DNA of 64,000 nucleotides from Ramlibacter pinisoli (GCF_009758015.1 NZ_WSEL01000009.1:744001-808000); one strand, 5' to 3'. Positions 17,633 to 26,123 are shown, numbered from the stretch's first letter. The notes: a model not told the origin generated them from the letters alone. Translations and numbers: made by a program.

Positions 17633-17753
17633 GGAAATCTCCTTCATGGATCGCCAGGCGGTGGGCGGAATGCCCGCAGGCTCGGCGGCCTTGCCTGGTT
17701 GATTCCAGAACCGTAAGCCCTCCGGTGCAGCGAGGTCAGGCCCCTTTGTCGCG

Positions 17754-17796
17754 CTGCACCGTAGGCAGGCTCGCCCTGCACCGTAGGCAGGCTCGC
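17754..17796. repeat. Tandem 21-bp direct repeat in intergenic DNA
   Basis: The 21-mer CTGCACCGTAGGCAGGCTCGC occurs at 17754-17774 and again at 17776-17796, giving a 22-bp period. A degenerate third GTAGGCACGGG follows. The repeat lies in the roughly 240-bp gap between the glycine-zipper gene start and the enolase-superfamily gene end. I see no gene there. Confidence 0.75.
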
Positions 17797-17871
17797 GCGG
17801 CCCCCGTAGGCACGGGCCTACCCGCCGGGGTCGTCCGCGCAGGGTCGCGTGCAGGGCGGCATGAGCGAGCC

Positions 17872-18981
17872 TCAGGCGAGACGGTACTTCGCGACCGCCG
17901 CCGCGTCCCAGGCCAGGCCCGAGCCGGGCTTGTCCATCGCGGGCCAGCAGCCATCGACGATCTTCACGGGCTCCGCCGCGATGGCGTCGGTCCAGTCGAC
18001 GTATTCCAGCCAGTGGCAGGTGGGCGTGGCCGCGAGCAGCTGTGCGCTGACCTCGGGCATGAGGTGCGAGCTCATGGGAATGCCGTGCGCCTCGGCGACG
18101 CCGGCGGCCTGCATCCAGCCGCTGACGCCGCCGATGCGCGCCACGTCGGGCATCACGAGGTCGCAGGCCTGGGCCTGCAGGGCCCGCAGCAGGTCCTGCG
18201 GACCGTTGAAGTTCTCGCCCAGTTGCAGCTGCAGCTCCAGCGACCGGGCGATCTCGGCATTGCCCGCCAGGTCGTCGTGGCGGATCGGCTCCTCCAGCCA
18301 GGCCACCCCTTCGGACTGCAGTGCGCGGCCGCGCTCCAGCGCCTCGACGCGCGAGAGCGCCTGGTTGTAGTCGACCATCAGCTCCACGTGGTCCGGCAGC
18401 CGCGCCCGCACTTCGCGCGTGACCGCCAGGTCCTCGGCCAGCGTGCGATAACCCAGGCGCAGCTTCACCGCACGCAGGCCGCCTTCGAGCAGGCGCTCGG
18501 CCTCATCGGCCGCGGCCTGCGGGCTCATGAGGCCCAGGCCGCAGGAGTTGTAGGCCCGCACCGGGCGCGGCTCGCCCCCGAGCAGGGTCACCAGGGGCAC
18601 GCCGGCGGCGACCGCCATGGCATCCCACAGGGCCATGTCGAACGCGGACAGCGCCATGCGCACGATGCCCGTCACGCCGATCAGGGCGAAGCGGCGCTGC
18701 AGCCGGGCCGCCATCGACAGGGGCGCGATGCGCTCGCCGCGCACGATGTCGGCGGCATCCTCGACGGCATCGGCGATGGGCCGGGCGCCGCTGCGGCGGT
18801 AACAGAAGACGTAGGAGCGGCCGGTGATGCCCTGCTCGGTGTGCACGTCCACCAGCAACAGCGGGGCGGCGCGCACGGTGGCGGCGCTGGTGCCGAGCAC
18901 GTAGCGCAGCGGCACCTCCACCGCGGTGCAGGTGACGCCGCGCAGGCGCAGGTCGGACAACCGGTGCAATGGGTCAGGCAT
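17872..18981 (-). CDS. Mandelate racemase/muconate lactonizing enzyme family protein (enolase superfamily)
   Basis: A 369-residue enolase-superfamily enzyme. It would abstract a proton next to a carboxylate and stabilise the enolate with Mg2+. The capping domain is followed by a barrel with KLRLG (first catalytic lysine), MVDYNQ (metal Asp), WLEEPI (metal Glu), LGENFNG (metal Glu), MPDVARIGGVSG (Asp) and SSHLMPE (His of a mandelate-racemase-type His-Asp dyad). This pattern fits the mandelate racemase subgroup. Its start overlaps the ketopantoate-reductase-like gene by 8 bp, so they are coupled. The acid substrate is not predictable. Confidence 0.92.
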   Translation of the reverse strand: MPDPLHRLSDLRLRGVTCTAVEVPLRYVLGTSAATVRAAPLLLVDVHTEQGITGRSYVFCYRRSGARPIADAVEDAADIVRGERIAPLSMAARLQRRFALIGVTGIVRMALSAFDMALWDAMAVAAGVPLVTLLGGEPRPVRAYNSCGLGLMSPQAAADEAERLLEGGLRAVKLRLGYRTLAEDLAVTREVRARLPDHVELMVDYNQALSRVEALERGRALQSEGVAWLEEPIRHDDLAGNAEIARSLELQLQLGENFNGPQDLLRALQAQACDLVMPDVARIGGVSGWMQAAGVAEAHGIPMSSHLMPEVSAQLLAATPTCHWLEYVDWTDAIAAEPVKIVDGCWPAMDKPGSGLAWDAAAVAKYRLA

Positions 18982-19897
18982 GGGCGGCCCCTTCGGCGCG
19001 CAGCGCCAGGATGTCGGCGATGGCCCGGTTCAGGGGTGTGGGCACCCCCTTGGCGCGCCCGAGCTCCACCACCCCGCCCGCCAGCCAGCGCACCTCGAGC
19101 CGGCCGCCGCGCTCGAGGTCGTGGTGCATCGAGGAGGTCATGTCCGGCGCCACGGTGTCGGCCCGCTCCAGGGCCGAGCGCAGGTAGTCCGGCGGCAGGT
19201 CCACGCCGTGCGCGCGGCCCACCGCGATGACCTCCTGCATCACGTCGGCCAGGAAGGCGCGCGTCTGCGGGTTGGACCGGATCGGGCCGATGGTGGTGCG
19301 CATGGTGGTGGTGGTGCCCGACAGCCCGACCAGGAACACGTACTTCTGCCAGATCTCGCGCAGGATGGCGGGCGACAGCTCGGCCTGGATGCCGCCGGCC
19401 AGGCAGGCGGCGAGTAGCGCCTCGCCACGGGCCGAGCGCGAGCCGTCGAACTCGCCGAACAGCAGGCGCTGCATCGGGCCGGTCTGGCGGATGACGCCGG
19501 GCGCGGCGATGGTGGTGGCCACGTAGCCCACGCCGCCCATGACCTGCTTCGGATCGAAGGCGGCGCGCAGGTACTGGTCCTTGAGCACGCCGTTCTGGAA
19601 CGAGATGACGGTGGTGTCCGGGCCGACCATGGGCCGGATCTGCTCGAGCGCCTGCTCGGTGTCCCAGAGCTTGACCGCCAGCATCACGACGTCGACCACG
19701 CCGACGTCCGCCGGCTGGCTGGTCGCCTGGACCTGGCGCACGTGCAGCGGACTGGGTCCGTCGATGCGCAAGCCGTCGCGGCGCATGGCCTCCAGGTGCG
19801 CGCCCCGGGCGATGAAATGGACGTCGGCGCCGCCGTCCGCCAGCTTCGCCCCGAAGTAGCCGCCGAGCCCGCCCGAGCCCATGATTCCGATGCGCAT
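18974..19897 (-). CDS. Ketopantoate reductase (PanE/ApbA) family protein
   Basis: A 307-residue NADPH-dependent 2-keto acid reductase-like protein. The N-terminal Rossmann motif is GSGGLGGYFGAKL, the family LAVKLWDTEQAL and SFQNGV follow, and the C-terminal helical domain has LREIWQKYVFLVG with the probable catalytic lysine. AAGGAGA precedes ATG 19897. Its place between a LysR gene and an enolase-superfamily enzyme suggests a catabolic reductase rather than the housekeeping pantothenate enzyme; that is inference. The enolase-family gene overlaps its end by 8 bp. Confidence 0.9.
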   Translation of the reverse strand: MRIGIMGSGGLGGYFGAKLADGGADVHFIARGAHLEAMRRDGLRIDGPSPLHVRQVQATSQPADVGVVDVVMLAVKLWDTEQALEQIRPMVGPDTTVISFQNGVLKDQYLRAAFDPKQVMGGVGYVATTIAAPGVIRQTGPMQRLLFGEFDGSRSARGEALLAACLAGGIQAELSPAILREIWQKYVFLVGLSGTTTTMRTTIGPIRSNPQTRAFLADVMQEVIAVGRAHGVDLPPDYLRSALERADTVAPDMTSSMHHDLERGGRLEVRWLAGGVVELGRAKGVPTPLNRAIADILALRAEGAAHA

Positions 19898-19996
19898 GCG
19901 TGTCTCCTTGTTCCTGACGCTCCGCCGGACACCCCGGGTGCCGGTCGCGCCGCGCGGCGATGGTACCCGTGCGCCTTCGGCGCGTCAGGGTCAGGG

Positions 19997-20887
19997 TCAG
20001 GGGTGCCGGCGGCCCCGCACCGGCCGCGCGGCCTGCGCCGCCTTCGCGCGGGCCGCCACTTCCCGCAGGCCGGCGAGCGCGGGCTGGAGCACGGCCGCGT
20101 CGGCATCGGTCGGGTACACGACATAGGCGGGGTAGAGGAACTGCGGCGCGCCGGCCACCCAGTGCAGCCGCCCCGCCGCGACGTGGCGGGCGGCGACGCT
20201 CTGCCGGAAGTAGCCTGCCCCGCCATTGGCGAGCAGGTATTCCAACCCGAGCGGGCCGAAGTTGACCGAGACGCCGGCGCGGCCGAGATCGGGGAAGGCC
20301 AGGTGGTGCTGCTCGCCGTACTCGCCGCCCCAGTCCACGTAGACATAGCTGGCCGGGTCGGGTTTCTCCAGCCCCGCCGTCGTGCTCACCAGCACCAGCT
20401 TCTCCTCGAACAGCAGTTCGATGCGCAGGCCCGGCCGGTGGCGCGGGGCGTACAGGACCGCGAGGTCGAGCATGCCGCTGGTGACGCGATCGAGCAGGTC
20501 CTCGGCCTTGCCGATGTCGGTGTACAGCGCATGGCCGGGCGCACCCTTGCGCATCCACTGCAGCCAGTCGAGCACCAGGGGGTCCCAGAGACTGGGCTCG
20601 CAGCCCGCCGCCAGCAGGGCGCTGCTGCCGGGCGGCATGGACATCTCGTGCCTTGCGCGGTCCCACACCTGCACCAGCGCCTGCGCGTAGTGGTGGAACT
20701 GCTCGCCGGCCGGCGTCAGGGAGGCGCCGGCCTTGTTGCGCAGGAACAGCTGGCGACCGAGCAACTCCTCGAGGGTGCGCACGCGGGCACTGACGGCGGT
20801 CTGGGTCACGTTCAGGCGCGCAGCGGCCTGCACGAAGCTGCGCGAGGCGGCGATCTCGAGGAAGGTGCGGGCCAGGTTGATGTCCAT
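19997..20887 (-). CDS. LysR family transcriptional regulator
   Basis: A 296-residue LysR regulator. The HTH starts at the N-terminus (MDINLARTFLEIAASRSF, AAARLNVTQTAVSARV), which selects ATG 20887 over an upstream ATG at 20926. The effector domain follows, with LVLVSTTAG and a Pro/Arg-rich tail. It is on the same strand as, and 99 bp upstream of, the ketopantoate-reductase-like and enolase-superfamily genes. It probably controls them and itself through the inverted repeat just upstream. The effector is unknown. Confidence 0.92.
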   Translation of the reverse strand: MDINLARTFLEIAASRSFVQAAARLNVTQTAVSARVRTLEELLGRQLFLRNKAGASLTPAGEQFHHYAQALVQVWDRARHEMSMPPGSSALLAAGCEPSLWDPLVLDWLQWMRKGAPGHALYTDIGKAEDLLDRVTSGMLDLAVLYAPRHRPGLRIELLFEEKLVLVSTTAGLEKPDPASYVYVDWGGEYGEQHHLAFPDLGRAGVSVNFGPLGLEYLLANGGAGYFRQSVAARHVAAGRLHWVAGAPQFLYPAYVVYPTDADAAVLQPALAGLREVAARAKAAQAARPVRGRRHP

Positions 20888-20901
20888 CGGAACAATTTCA
20901 G

Positions 20902-20915
20902 TGCAGTGATCTGCA
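20902..20915. promoter_or_regulatory. Candidate LysR operator (TGCAG-N4-CTGCA)
   Basis: An inverted repeat with perfect 5-bp arms lies 15 bp upstream of the LysR start, in a locally AT-rich stretch. This is the position expected for autoregulation, and also between LysR and the small rightward genes. The spacing is T-N12-A, one base longer than the usual LysR box. Confidence 0.35.
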
Positions 20916-20961
20916 AAAGAAATCATTTTACTTGCAGCATCCGCAGCCTTAGATTGGCTCC

Positions 20962-21171
20962 ATGACCAAGGAGATCAGCTTGCGAAGCACCACCGCCCCC
21001 GCCCTCGTTTTTCCCCAGGGCCTGCCGGCCCGGACCACCCGGCCGGCGGCCGACCCGGCCAACGGGCAGGCCGCCGGCGAGGCGCCGAGGGGTCGGCTGC
21101 AGATGGTTCCGCCGGCGGCATTGACCCGGCTTGGCGTGCGGGCCCGGCGCCTGCTGCGCACGGACGACTGA
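20962..21171 (+). CDS. Hypothetical small protein
   Basis: A 69-residue frame rich in Pro, Ala and Arg. It has no recognisable domain. ATG 20962 lacks a ribosome site, while an AAGGAG at 20968 is well placed for an in-frame TTG at 20980, giving 63 residues. Its stop is one base before the ATG of the next gene, suggesting translational coupling. Evidence that it is translated is only positional. Confidence 0.35.
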   Translation: MTKEISLRSTTAPALVFPQGLPARTTRPAADPANGQAAGEAPRGRLQMVPPAALTRLGVRARRLLRTDD

Positions 21172-21172
21172 C

Positions 21173-21544
21173 ATGGACATCCCTGCGGACGAACTGCAAG
21201 GCATCCGGCACCTGCATGCCGAGACGCTGCGCCAGTGCGAGGCCCTGTCGCGCATCGTCCTGTGCGCCGGCCAGGGCGCACCCCTGGCCTTCACGCGGCG
21301 CAACCTGGTCGCGGTTCTGAACTGGTTCGACGGCGCCGACCTGGGACGGCGCGAAGGCGCGGACCTGGCCACCCGGCACGGTTCGCCTCGCTGGCTGTGG
21401 TCGCGGTTGCGGCGGCGGCTGCTGGACGCGACCTCGATGGAGGTCGACGACCACATCCTGCAGGACACGGAAGCCTTCATCCAGGCGACGCGAGCGCAGG
21501 TGCAGGCCGAATCCGAAGCGCTGGAGGAATTGGCGCACGCCTGA
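21173..21544 (+). CDS. Hypothetical protein (123 aa)
   Basis: A 123-residue, mostly helical, soluble protein beginning MDIPADELQGIRHLHAETL. It contains a basic middle segment (WLWSRLRRRLLD) and an acidic helical C-terminus (ILQDTEAFIQATRAQVQ). I do not recognise a family. The start is placed directly after the preceding small frame's stop, with only a weak ribosome site. The amino-acid composition looks protein-like, unlike the shadows on the other strand. Confidence 0.55.
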   Translation: MDIPADELQGIRHLHAETLRQCEALSRIVLCAGQGAPLAFTRRNLVAVLNWFDGADLGRREGADLATRHGSPRWLWSRLRRRLLDATSMEVDDHILQDTEAFIQATRAQVQAESEALEELAHA

Positions 21545-21588
21545 CGGGCGCCGCCCTGGGCACCCCGGCCTGCGCGGCCGTCGCGAGG

Positions 21589-21798
21589 CTAGTGGGTGGT
21601 GGCGGCCGCCGCTTCCGCCGCCCGGTTCGCCCGCAGCAGGTAGCGGCGCACCTTGTCCATCTCGGGGCCGACTTCGCCGACGACCTGCCGCAGGCGGTCG
21701 GCAGGAACCTCGAGGTACCTGCTCCAGAACCACACGTCGGCATAGTTGTCCAGGTCGATGACCTGGGCGGTCCGGCGCTGTGTGCTCTTGTCACTCAT
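21589..21798 (-). CDS. DUF3606-type small protein
   Basis: A 69-residue protein whose core resembles DUF3606: IDLDNYADVWFWSRYLEV, then LRQVVGEVGPEMDKVRRYL. In that family the aromatic Y/W-W pair and V-G-E-V-G helix are typical; the function is unknown. GGGAGC lies 8 bases before ATG 21798. The start codon overlaps the stop of an upstream open frame without a start codon (21791-22027). Confidence 0.7.
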   Translation of the reverse strand: MSDKSTQRRTAQVIDLDNYADVWFWSRYLEVPADRLRQVVGEVGPEMDKVRRYLLRANRAAEAAAATTH

Positions 21799-22027
21799 GT
21801 CGAGCTCCCGATGCTGGCTGGCAGCAGATGAACGCTCGGGAAGGGTCGGGAATTCCGCCCCGCGCCCGGTCCTTCGTGACGAAGCGCAGCGGCCAGCCGT
21901 TGACGGCCACCGCTTCGTCGGTCCAGACATGGGATTCGATGTGCCGGACGGGCCTGTCGTTCCCGACCGGGAGCTGGTGCAGCGGGTCGGGCGCGGCCTG
22001 CGCCCCGTCACCCGGTGCCGTCTCTAT
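21791..22027 (-). pseudogene. Startless open frame, possible gene remnant
   Basis: Seventy-eight codons are open on the minus strand between an in-frame TAG and a TGA at 21791-21793. The product looks protein-like (VRHIESHVWTDEAVAVNG, WPLRFVTKDRARGG). No ATG, GTG or TTG occurs in roughly its first two thirds. It is in the same frame as the repaired reading of the frameshifted gene upstream, separated by two stops. It may be a decayed gene, use a rare start, or be chance. Confidence 0.3.
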
Positions 22028-22042
22028 CTAGATAGCGGGCCC

Positions 22043-22265
22043 CTACGAGCCCAGGTCCGGCACGACCAGCGCGAGCAGGCGGCGCAGCGACTCGATGTCC
22101 TGGGCGACGGTGCCCAGCAGGAGTTCCAGCTCGTCGAGCAGCCCGTTCGTCGACTGCCCCCCCCCGGACCGCGTCAAAGTAGACCATCGCCAGTTCGTGC
22201 TGCCGTTCCAGCAGCCGTTGCCAGTCGTGGACAAGCTGCGTGACGGTCGTGCCCGCGTCAATCAT
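22043..22265 (-). pseudogene. Small gene with a G9-tract frameshift
   Basis: From ATG 22265 the frame reads well (MIDAGTTVTQLVHDWQRLL, ELAMVYFDAV) up to a run of nine G on the minus strand (22157-22165). It then loses protein character. Dropping one G restores a 73-residue helical protein ending ALVVPDLGS at stop 22043-22045. So the gene is broken by one base, either truly, as a slippage-switchable tract, or by a sequencing error. I do not recognise the family. Confidence 0.6.
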
Positions 22266-22352
22266 TGCATCCCCCCGTTCGATCCATGGATGAGGCCACC
22301 GACGCCGGCGGGAGTCAAGTCGCAGCGGACGGATGGCTCCCCACGGATGGGG

Positions 22353-23564
22353 TCAGCGGGCCGCGCGCACCGCCTGTCCCAACCGGCCCATCCCCTCCTC
22401 GATGCGGCCCACGTCGGCCGTCGCGAACGACAGCCGGAACGAGCTGTGGTCCGGCTGCTGGGCGAAGAACGGCGCGCCCGGGACGAACGCCACGCCCTGC
22501 TCGATCGCCTTCTTCGCGAACTCGCCGGCATCGCGCACTGCCCCGCCGGCGCCGGTGAGCCGGGCCCAGAAGAACAGGCCGCCCTGCGGCTGCGTGAACG
22601 CCACGGCGTCGCCCAGCTCGCGCTGGAGCGCCTGCCCCATGGCGAGCGCCCGGGCGGCGTAGACCTTGCGCACGTGGTCCAGCGTGGCCGGCATGCGGCC
22701 GCTGCGCAGGTACTGGGCCGCGGTGGCCTGGGCAAACGTGCTGGTATGGGCGTCGCTGAACTGCTTGCACATGGTGGCCTTGGCCAGCAGCTCGGGCCGG
22801 GCGACCAGCCAGCCCACCCGCAGGCCGGGCGACAGCACCTTGCTCATGCTGCCGCAGTGCGCCAGCCACTCGCGCGAGCCGGGCACCTGGTCGCTCAGCG
22901 CCAGCAGCGACGGCGGCGGCGGCGCGGCGGTGAAATAGAGGTCGCCGTACGGATCGTCCTCGACGATCAGCACCTGGTACTTCACCGCGAGTTCCAGGAT
23001 CCTGCGGCGCCGCTCCAGCGAGAGCAGCGCACCACTCGGGTTGCCGAAGGTGGGAATCAGGTAGACGAACTTGGGCTTGTGCTCGGCGATCAGCGCCTCC
23101 AGCCGGTCGACCTGCACTCCGTCGGCGTCGATGGGAGCGGACACCAGGTCGGCCCCATAGAGCCGGAAGCACTGGATGGTGGCCAGGAAGGTCGGCCCCT
23201 CGACGATCACCTTGTCGCCGGGGCTGACGAGGGTCTTGCCCAGGAGATCCAGCGCCTGCTGGCTTCCCGTGGTGACGATCAGGTCCTGGGGCCCGAGGTC
23301 CTTCACGCCCTTGGCCTGCTCGAACGCGGCGAGCTGGGTGCGCAGCGGGTCATAGCCTTCGGTGGCGCCGTATTGCAGCGCGCCGCCCGGCTCCTCGGCC
23401 AGCGCCTTCTGGCTGGCCTCGCGCAGGCCCTCGACGTCGAACATGGCGCTGTCGGGGAAACCGCCCGCGAAGCTGATGATGCCGGGCTTGCCGAGCAGCT
23501 TGAACAGCTCGCGGATGGCGGAGGTTTCGACGTTGTCGAGGCGGGAGGCGAATTGGAGTGGCAT
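22353..23564 (-). CDS. PLP-dependent class I/II aminotransferase (2-aminoadipate/LysN-like)
   Basis: A 403-residue fold-type I aminotransferase. Features in order are FAGGFPDSAMF, YGATEGYDPLR, TTGSQQALDLLGK, IPTFGNPSG, VEDDPYGDL (PLP aspartate) and GSMSKVLSPGLRVGW, where Lys242 is the Schiff-base lysine, then the substrate arginine region FRLSFA. It transfers amino groups between an amino acid and a 2-oxo acid. It resembles 2-aminoadipate or aromatic aminotransferases of the MocR-related group. ATG 23564 was chosen at the family start; the upstream extension is antisense. It has no operon partner. Confidence 0.9.
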   Translation of the reverse strand: MPLQFASRLDNVETSAIRELFKLLGKPGIISFAGGFPDSAMFDVEGLREASQKALAEEPGGALQYGATEGYDPLRTQLAAFEQAKGVKDLGPQDLIVTTGSQQALDLLGKTLVSPGDKVIVEGPTFLATIQCFRLYGADLVSAPIDADGVQVDRLEALIAEHKPKFVYLIPTFGNPSGALLSLERRRRILELAVKYQVLIVEDDPYGDLYFTAAPPPPSLLALSDQVPGSREWLAHCGSMSKVLSPGLRVGWLVARPELLAKATMCKQFSDAHTSTFAQATAAQYLRSGRMPATLDHVRKVYAARALAMGQALQRELGDAVAFTQPQGGLFFWARLTGAGGAVRDAGEFAKKAIEQGVAFVPGAPFFAQQPDHSSFRLSFATADVGRIEEGMGRLGQAVRAAR

Positions 23565-23722
23565 GGACTTCGGGGGATGGTGCTGGACCGGGGGCCGGCC
23601 CGGGGTGCGTTCGCCTATTGTGGCGCGAACGCCCGGCCCCCTTCCGGGCGGCCCCGAGCCTGGCCCGCCGCCGCGGCGCGGGCGTGCCCCGGCCCTGCGC
23701 CGGACGGCCCGGCGCGCCCCCG

Positions 23723-24424
23723 TCAGGCCTGGATGGCCCCGAAGCTGCCGCGGCCGGCGGCGCGACTGACCGGGTCGACGGCCATCAGGGTTTCCAGGAT
23801 CACCTGCGGGTCCTGCAGCAGGGGCGCCATCACCCATCGCTGCAGGCTGTCGTTGCCGACGCGGACCATGCCGGTGTGCTGGGTGATGTCGGCATCGACC
23901 GCCGGGTCGGGGTCGTAGAAGCCCATGCCCATGCGGATGGCCTCGACCGCGGCCTTGGTGCCGGTGAGGAAGGTCCAGCCGGGGCCGATGCGGTTCTGGG
24001 CCGCGTAGGCCTTCAGGTCGGCCGGCCGGTCGAACTCCGGCAGCAGCGTGATGGAGTAGAAGAACACGTCGCGGCCGGGGCGGCTGCCCAGCGCCTCGTG
24101 CACGCGCCGCAGGTTCTGCGTCATCAGGGGGCACTGGTCGCTGCACTGCGCGTACATCATGCTGACGAACACCACGCGGTCCTTCACCAGGTCGCTGTAG
24201 AAGCGCACCGGCCGGTCCTCGTGCGTGACGAGGGGCACGTCCGGGATGCCGGGGCTGCGGCCCGGCGCTCGCGTCGCCGTCCGGGCGGCGGGCGCTTGCC
24301 ACGCCAGCCCTGCCACGCCCGCCGCGGCGGCTCCGAGGGCGGCCCAGGCGCGGCGCCGTCCGGTGGAGACCAACGTCGGCGCGATTTGACCGTCGCGCAC
24401 CAGCGGTTCAGGAGACGATGTCAT
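23723..24424 (-). CDS. Sco1/SenC/PrrC family copper-handling thioredoxin-fold protein
   Basis: A 233-residue Sco-like protein. An Arg-rich, Ala-rich N-terminal segment (GRRRAWAALGAAAAGVAGLAW) suggests export. The thioredoxin fold carries AQCSDQCPLM with Cys94 and Cys98, and the conserved His183 in TQHTGM; these three residues bind copper in Sco proteins. Its start lies inside the end of the multicopper oxidase gene (17-bp overlap), so the two are translationally coupled. It probably delivers copper to that oxidase, a role inferred from context. The cytochrome oxidase genes usual for Sco are absent here. Confidence 0.9.
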   Translation of the reverse strand: MTSSPEPLVRDGQIAPTLVSTGRRRAWAALGAAAAGVAGLAWQAPAARTATRAPGRSPGIPDVPLVTHEDRPVRFYSDLVKDRVVFVSMMYAQCSDQCPLMTQNLRRVHEALGSRPGRDVFFYSITLLPEFDRPADLKAYAAQNRIGPGWTFLTGTKAAVEAIRMGMGFYDPDPAVDADITQHTGMVRVGNDSLQRWVMAPLLQDPQVILETLMAVDPVSRAAGRGSFGAIQA

Positions 24425-26123
24425 AGCGGCCCATCATGGCGTGGTCTTCATGGATCGTGTTGTGGCAGTGGATGATGTACTTGCCGGTGAAGTCCCGGAA
24501 GCGCAGGAACACACTGACGTTCTCGTTCGGCCCGATGAAATAGACGTCCTTGCGTCCCTTCTCCCAGGCCGGGGGTGGCGCGCCGTTGCGCGTGAGGATG
24601 CGGCCCTCCTCGAAGTGGATGTGCAGCGGGTGCGCCCAGCCCCCACTGAGATTGCGCAGGTTCCAGATCTCGGCCGTGCCCTTCTTCGGGCTGAGGATCG
24701 GCTTGCCGTCGAACAGCTTGTCGTTGATGGCCCACGAGCCCCGGGTCCGGGTGAAGGAGAGTTCGCGCGTGGCCACCACTTCGTTCAGGTTGATGGGCGG
24801 TTGCTCGCGCAGCTTCAGGGGAACGCGGCTCGGGTCGAACCCCTGCATCGGCCTGTCGACGATGAATTTCAGCAGCTGGATGGGCGTCGTCAGGAAATCC
24901 TTCTCCGGCTTGGTTCCGTCCAGTTGCAGCACGCGGTTGACCAGGAACAGCTCCGAGCCGACCGGGAATTTCGAGAAGTCGACCACGAGGTCGGCCCGCT
25001 CGGCGATGCCCAGGTGCACGTTGGTGCGGGAGAGGGGCGCCTCGAACAGGTTGCCGTCGTTGGCGATGTGCTGGAACCCCTGGGGCCGGTTCTGGTACAT
25101 CAGCTGCAGGTCGATGGTGCGCGATGTTCCGGCATCCAGGATGCGGAAGCGGTACTTGCGCGGGGCCACGTGGAAGAACGGCTGGATCTTGCCGTTGACC
25201 AACGGCTTGTCGCCCACGAAGCCGTCGGTGTTGAACTGGTCGAACATCAGGTAGCCGCCGCTGTCGAAGTGCTTGTCGGCAATCATCAGCGGCACGTCGA
25301 ACTCGCCGCTGGGCAGGCGCAGGGCCACGGGGCTGGTGTCGTTCTCGTTGCCGGTGTCGATGTGGTCGAAGACGAGGAAGAAACCGGCCATCCCGCGGTA
25401 GACGTTGGGCGCCGTGAAATCGACCCGGTGGTCGTGGTACCAGCAGGTGCCCAGCGCCTCGCGCGGGTCGCCGATGCCGCCATAGGCGTCCAGGCCGGCG
25501 TACACCATCGGGTAGTGGTGGTCCTTGTACTCGCCCGGCCGCGCCAGCGTCGGGCCGCACGCCGCCGGACTGAACCAGTCGAGCGCGAAGCCGTCGCTCT
25601 CCGACGGGGTGTGCATGTTGTGCAGGTGGACCGAGATGTCGGGCGAGCCGAATCCCTGCAGCGCGTTGGGCAGCTTGTTCTCGAACCGCACCAGGATCGG
25701 CTTGCCGTACCGGGCGTGGAACAGCGGGCCGGGGACCTGGCCGTCGTAGCCCCACACCTCCTGCGTCGGCAGCTCGGGGTGGAAGCTGTGCGAGCCGACC
25801 TTGGCCTCGACCTTGTAGAGCTCCTGGGGCGGGAACCGGGCGAAGGCCTGGTGATCGGCACGCCCGCATTCGCGGGCGCCGGCGATGAGGGAGGCCAGCG
25901 GACTCAGGCCCGAGACCGGCGTGATCGGCTGCTGCACCGGCAGGGGCTGGGCCCATGGCGTGGTCGGCGGGCTGGGCGGGCGCACGGGCACCACCTGGCT
26001 GTTGGCCAGATGTGGCGTGAAGGCCGCGGCGGCCGTGGCGCCGGCGGCCTGGAACAGGCGCCGCCGCGACGGACTGCCCGGGCCTGGCGGCGGGGGCTCG
26101 TGGGGGACGGGGACCATGGCCAT
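24408..26123 (-). CDS. Tat-exported multicopper oxidase
   Basis: A 571-residue three-domain multicopper oxidase. The N-terminus has SRRRLFQ (Arg20-22) and a hydrophobic stretch, a Tat signal for export of folded protein. All four copper motifs are visible: HLHNMH, CWYHDHR, HPLHIH and HCHNTIHEDHAM, with type-1 Cys553 and an axial Met. It would oxidise a phenolic, metal or other reductant with O2. AGGAG precedes ATG 26123. It is coupled to the Sco-like gene downstream. The substrate is unknown; laccase-like and metal oxidase roles are both possible. Confidence 0.92.
   Translation of the reverse strand: MAMVPVPHEPPPPGPGSPSRRRLFQAAGATAAAAFTPHLANSQVVPVRPPSPPTTPWAQPLPVQQPITPVSGLSPLASLIAGARECGRADHQAFARFPPQELYKVEAKVGSHSFHPELPTQEVWGYDGQVPGPLFHARYGKPILVRFENKLPNALQGFGSPDISVHLHNMHTPSESDGFALDWFSPAACGPTLARPGEYKDHHYPMVYAGLDAYGGIGDPREALGTCWYHDHRVDFTAPNVYRGMAGFFLVFDHIDTGNENDTSPVALRLPSGEFDVPLMIADKHFDSGGYLMFDQFNTDGFVGDKPLVNGKIQPFFHVAPRKYRFRILDAGTSRTIDLQLMYQNRPQGFQHIANDGNLFEAPLSRTNVHLGIAERADLVVDFSKFPVGSELFLVNRVLQLDGTKPEKDFLTTPIQLLKFIVDRPMQGFDPSRVPLKLREQPPINLNEVVATRELSFTRTRGSWAINDKLFDGKPILSPKKGTAEIWNLRNLSGGWAHPLHIHFEEGRILTRNGAPPPAWEKGRKDVYFIGPNENVSVFLRFRDFTGKYIIHCHNTIHEDHAMMGRYDIVS

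Noticed and set aside
21746..22243. 165-codon plus-strand frame
   Set aside because: It is antisense to the DUF3606 gene and the frameshifted gene, both of which have better start sites and protein-like sequence.
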